A stretch of DNA of 64,000 nucleotides from Streptomyces sp. FIT100 (lineage in GTDB: Bacteria; Actinomycetota; Actinomycetes; Streptomycetales; Streptomycetaceae), in contig NZ_CP075715.1 of the NCBI RefSeq assembly GCF_024584805.1, positions 3,730,526 to 3,794,525 on the forward strand. The letters run 5' to 3'. A model generated the notes under the pieces. It ran no database searches. It was not told where the DNA came from and was given only the letters and a program-made list of their open reading frames with translations. Every line of letters starts with the position of its first letter. Positions within the stretch are counted from its first letter, which is position 1. Below are positions 61,096-64,000 of this stretch, one piece after another. Position numbers and translations under genes: made by a program.

Positions 61096-62361
61096 GTGAA
61101 GACAGCACTGTCCCCCGCCGTCGCCGCCATCGCCGCGGCCCTCGCCCTCACCGTGACCTCGGCCGCGCCCGCGCCCGCGGCGGCGAGCGGTTCCGCCGAC
61201 CCGACCGCCCTCCGCGAGGTGCTGTTCGTCGGCAACAACTGGGAGGGCACCGCCGACGTCCTCGAATCCTCCGGCGCGCTGACGAAGGTCGGCCGCATCA
61301 ACGTCATCCCCGACAAGGACGAGCGGCTCCTTGAGATCCAACTCAACCCCGTGAAGCTCGCCTACTTCCTCGGCATCAGGACGACGGTCGGCGAGGGCCA
61401 CGACCAGTTCGTGGACGATATGTACTCCACCCCCGACGGCTCGGCGGTCGTCGTCTCGCGCCCCAGCTTCGCCGACGTCGTCTCGATCGACGTCACGACC
61501 GGCCGGGTCAACTGGCGCTTCCCGGTGTCCGGCTTCCGCTCCGACCACATGGCCGTGTCCCCGGACGGCAGGCGCGTCGCCGTCTCCGCCTCGACCTCCA
61601 ACACCGTCCATGTCCTGGACATCGAGACCGGCCACGAGACCGGCTCGTTCACGACCGGCGACAAGCCCCACGAGAACGTCTTCACCGCGGACGGCCGGCA
61701 CATCTGGAACATGGCCATCGGCGAGGTCAACACCGCGCTCGACGACCCGTTCTTCGACTGGACCAAGGGCGACCGCAGGATCACGGTCGTGGACGCGCAC
61801 ACGTACGAGACGGTGAAGGTCGTCGACATGCGCGAGCGGCTGGACGCTTTCGGCCGCTCCGACCTGTCGGACGCGGTACGGCCGGTGGCATTCACGCCCG
61901 ACGAGTCGAAGCTCTACTTCCAGGTGTCGTTCTTCAACGGCTTCCTGGAGTACGACATCGCGGCGGACCGCATCACCCGGCTGAAGACCCTCCCCAAGAA
62001 CCCGGCCACCAGCGAGGACCGCACCACCTGGGTCAACGACTCGCGCCACCACGGCCTTTCGATGAGCCCGCAGGGCGACAAGCTCTGCGTCGCCGGGACG
62101 ATGGACGACTACGCGGCCGTCGTCGACCGGACCACGCTCCGGGAGGGCCCGCTCGTCACCGCGTCGAAGCCGTACTGGGCGACCGTGAGCGGGGACGGCA
62201 AGAGCTGCGTCGTCTCCGAGAGCGGCGCCGACGCGGTCACGGCGATCGACTTCGCCACCGGCCGGAAGGTGGCATCGGTCCCGGTGGGCGACCATCCGCA
62301 GCGGGTACGCCTCGGCCATGTGGCGGCGGACTGGACGGGGCCGACGGCCGCACGGCCCTAG
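61096..62361 (+). CDS. secreted YncE-like beta-propeller protein
   Basis: The 421-residue protein has a Sec signal (MKTALSPAVAAIAAALALTV to about APAAASG). Repeated blades follow: MYSTPDGSAVVVSRPSFADVVSID, MAVSPDGRRVAVSASTSNTVHVLDIETG, VFTADGRHIWNMAIG, VAFTPDESKLYFQV and ATVSGDGKSCVVSESGADAVTAIDFATG. This is the YVTN/YncE-type seven-blade propeller. GTG 61096 follows AGGAG. Such proteins bind ligands or act as periplasmic scaffolds; nothing here points to a substrate. Confidence 0.9.
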   Translation: MKTALSPAVAAIAAALALTVTSAAPAPAAASGSADPTALREVLFVGNNWEGTADVLESSGALTKVGRINVIPDKDERLLEIQLNPVKLAYFLGIRTTVGEGHDQFVDDMYSTPDGSAVVVSRPSFADVVSIDVTTGRVNWRFPVSGFRSDHMAVSPDGRRVAVSASTSNTVHVLDIETGHETGSFTTGDKPHENVFTADGRHIWNMAIGEVNTALDDPFFDWTKGDRRITVVDAHTYETVKVVDMRERLDAFGRSDLSDAVRPVAFTPDESKLYFQVSFFNGFLEYDIAADRITRLKTLPKNPATSEDRTTWVNDSRHHGLSMSPQGDKLCVAGTMDDYAAVVDRTTLREGPLVTASKPYWATVSGDGKSCVVSESGADAVTAIDFATGRKVASVPVGDHPQRVRLGHVAADWTGPTAARP

Positions 62362-62488
62362 GTCGTGTCCTCCTGACCCGGGCGGGTGCGATGCACGAAG
62401 CGAGGGCGCGCGGGGCGGGCGGCACCGCGCCCGCCCCGCCGGCGTAAGTCGGTTGCCGCGGGCTCCGGCCCGCCGGGACGATCGGACC

Positions 62489-63250
62489 ATGACCCGTACG
62501 TTCGATCACCTTGTGGCCGAGGCCGAGTCCGTGTCCGTGGCCGGCTGGGACTTCTCGTGGCTCGACGGCAGGGCCACCGAGCAGCGCCCTTCCTGGGGCT
62601 ACCAGCGCCTGATGAGCGACCGGCTGGCCCGTGCCTCCGCAGCGCTCGACATCCAGACCGGCGGCGGGGAGGTTCTCGCCGGAGCCCCGGAGCTGCCGCC
62701 GCTGATGGTCGCCACCGAGGGCTGGCCGCCCAACATCGAGCGGGCCACCCGGCTGCTCCACCCGCTCGGCGTGGTCGTCGTCGCCGACGCCGACGAGCCG
62801 CCGCTCCCCTTCGGCGACGAGGCGTTCGACCTCGTCGTGAGCCGGCACCCGGTGGCTGTCCGGTGGGACGAGGTCGCGCGGGTGCTGCGGCCCGGCGGCA
62901 CGTACTTCTCCCAGCAGGTCGGACCCGCCAGCGTCTTCGAGCTCGTCGAGTACTTCCTCGGACCGCAGCCGGAGGCGGTCCGCCGCGGCCGCCATCCGGA
63001 CGACGCCCGCGCGGCGGCCGAGGCGGCGGGCCTGGAGATCACGGATCTGCGGTCGGAGTCCCTGCGCACCGAGTTCTTCGACATCGGGGCGGTGGTCTAC
63101 TTCCTGCGGAAGGTGGTCTGGATGGTCCCCGGATTCACCGTCGCCCGGTACCGCGACCGCCTCCGCGAGCTCCACGACCGGATCGGGGCCGAGGGCCCGT
63201 TCGTCGCGCACACGACCCGCTTCCTGATCGAGGCGCGCAAGCCGGGCTGA
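62489..63250 (+). CDS. class-I SAM-dependent methyltransferase
   Basis: The 253-residue protein has a Rossmann methyltransferase layout: ASAALDIQTGGGEVLAGAPE (SAM motif I), MVATEGWPPNIERATRLL (motif II), DEAFDLVVSRHPVAVRWDEVARVLRPGGTYFSQQVG (motifs III-IV). After that come ITDLRSESLRTEFFDIGAVVYFLRKV and FLIEARKPG. ATG 62489 was taken over upstream in-frame codons because motif I lies at the normal distance. Substrate unknown. Confidence 0.88.
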   Translation: MTRTFDHLVAEAESVSVAGWDFSWLDGRATEQRPSWGYQRLMSDRLARASAALDIQTGGGEVLAGAPELPPLMVATEGWPPNIERATRLLHPLGVVVVADADEPPLPFGDEAFDLVVSRHPVAVRWDEVARVLRPGGTYFSQQVGPASVFELVEYFLGPQPEAVRRGRHPDDARAAAEAAGLEITDLRSESLRTEFFDIGAVVYFLRKVVWMVPGFTVARYRDRLRELHDRIGAEGPFVAHTTRFLIEARKPG

Positions 63251-63296
63251 GGGCGCGGGGCGTGCGGGGCGCGGGCCCGCGGGGGATCATCGGGGC

Positions 63297-63878
63297 ATGA
63301 GCCCCACGATTCACCTCGCCATGCAGCCCGAGGCCGACGAACTCCTCGGGCGCAGCCCGCTCGCCGCCCTGGTGGGCATGCTGCTGGACCAGCAGGTCCC
63401 GATGGAATGGGCCTTCTCCGGCCCGTACACGATCGCCCAGCGCCTGGGCGCCGACGACCTGGACGCGCACGCGATCGCCGCGCACGATCCGGAGGCGTTC
63501 GCCGCGCTGCTCTCCGAGAAGCCCGCCGTGCACCGCTATCCGGGCTCCATGGCCAAGCGGATCCAGCAGCTGTGCCAGTACCTCGTGGACGAGTACGACG
63601 GCGATGCGACGGCCCTGTGGCGGGACGTCGCGACGGGCAAGGAGCTGCTGGCCCGGCTGAACGCGCTGCCCGGGTTCGGCAAGCAGAAGTCGCAGATCTT
63701 CGTCGCTCTTCTGGGCAAGCAGTTCGACGTCACGCCCAAGGGCTGGCGCGAGGCGGCCGGGGCGTACGGCGAGCAGGGTTCGTACCGTTCGGCGGCGGAC
63801 ATCACCGGACCCGAGTCGCTCGCGAAGGTGCGTGCGCACAAGCAGGAGGTGAAGCGCGCGGCGAAGGCGGCCAAATGA
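63297..63878 (+). CDS. HhH-GPD-type base excision DNA repair protein
   Basis: The 193-residue protein belongs to the HhH-GPD glycosylase superfamily: SPLAALVGMLLDQQVPMEWAF near the start and the helix-hairpin-helix LNALPGFGKQKSQIFVALLG. The PTLP-type KGWREAAGAYGEQGSYRSAAD follows. The catalytic Asp of classical glycosylases after the hairpin is not obvious, as in the short actinobacterial family that is annotated only by fold. It follows the methyltransferase gene by 46 nt. Confidence 0.87.
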   Translation: MSPTIHLAMQPEADELLGRSPLAALVGMLLDQQVPMEWAFSGPYTIAQRLGADDLDAHAIAAHDPEAFAALLSEKPAVHRYPGSMAKRIQQLCQYLVDEYDGDATALWRDVATGKELLARLNALPGFGKQKSQIFVALLGKQFDVTPKGWREAAGAYGEQGSYRSAADITGPESLAKVRAHKQEVKRAAKAAK

Positions 63879-64000
63879 CGCATAGGTACGCCCGAAGACG
63901 TACAAGCTGATGGCAATCCTGCTAAATATCGCGTGAGTTGTGGCACACGTGTTCACAGAACCCTCAGAGATCGCTAACTTCCCCTCAACCTCGTTCGCAC
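63879..64000. other. intergenic end of window
   Basis: 122 bp without a gene, AT-richer than its surroundings. An inverted repeat GTACG...CGTAC lies at 63887-63904, probably a terminator of the repair gene; the rest is likely a promoter for a gene beyond the edge. Confidence 0.4.

Overview
The window is high-GC actinobacterial DNA that reads as a Streptomyces chromosome. It carries valine dehydrogenase, an Lsr2-type protein, dispersed purine genes, a DUF3073 protein, actinobacterial start-codon and ribosome-site habits, and a gene order around purM/purF, purSQL, purC, purD and dnaX that I recall from S. coelicolor (from memory, not searched).

Conserved core, 1-25,300. The left end holds a partial conserved gene, vdh, a DUF3073 gene and the purine genes purF-purM, purS-purQ-purL, purC and purD. 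Between them lie a META-domain lipoprotein, a mycothiol-isomerase-like protein, an NTF2-like protein, lsrL, three tRNA-Gly genes, an ABC exporter with its two-component system, a DMFase-like protein and a degenerate M48-like membrane protein. dnaX, the SRP RNA and tRNA-Ser(GGA) close this part. The purine proteins cover steps 1, 2, 4, 5 and 7 (PurF, PurD, PurS/Q/L, PurM, PurC) of IMP synthesis.

Integrated element, 25,235-42,722. A 17.5-kb actinomycete integrative and conjugative element (AICE) sits in the 3' end of tRNA-Ser(GGA), bounded by 74-bp identical att repeats. It has a tyrosine integrase, Xis, a CACAGAAA iteron array, a DUF3987 protein, a Prim-Pol replication protein, a small Spd protein, an FtsK/TraB-type translocase with clustered 9-bp repeats beside it, an operon of small coupled genes, a helical-repeat regulator and a GntR-APH pair. 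Two AT-richer cargo loci look like immune genes: a TIR protein with an unknown C-terminal domain, and an overlapping pair made of a TIR protein and a HIT-domain/transmembrane fusion. Three copies of a hairpin with varying stems and an invariant 18-nt loop lie just upstream of int, the Prim-Pol gene and the transfer operon.

Accessory and variable core, 42,750-64,000. After a scar-like gene-poor stretch comes a putative peptide-antimicrobial operon: a LuxR-type regulator, a small secreted Lys/Ala-rich precursor, a DUF5819 (SdpA-like) protein, an HTTM (SdpB-like) protein, a serine hydrolase, a small membrane protein and an FAD oxidoreductase. Next are a VOC protein, a D,D-carboxypeptidase coupled to an endonuclease/phosphatase-fold protein, an OmpR-type two-component system, a Tat-exported protein of unknown function, a secreted CAP protein, a deazaflavin-reductase/hemerythrin fusion, a ketopantoate-reductase-like protein, a YCII-ECF sigma pair, a secreted beta-propeller, a methyltransferase and a HhH-GPD repair protein.

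The most notable signals are the AICE hairpin family, the HIT-TM/TIR pair, an aberrant tRNA-Gly(UCC) that resembles known non-proteinogenic glycine tRNAs, and the SDP-like operon.
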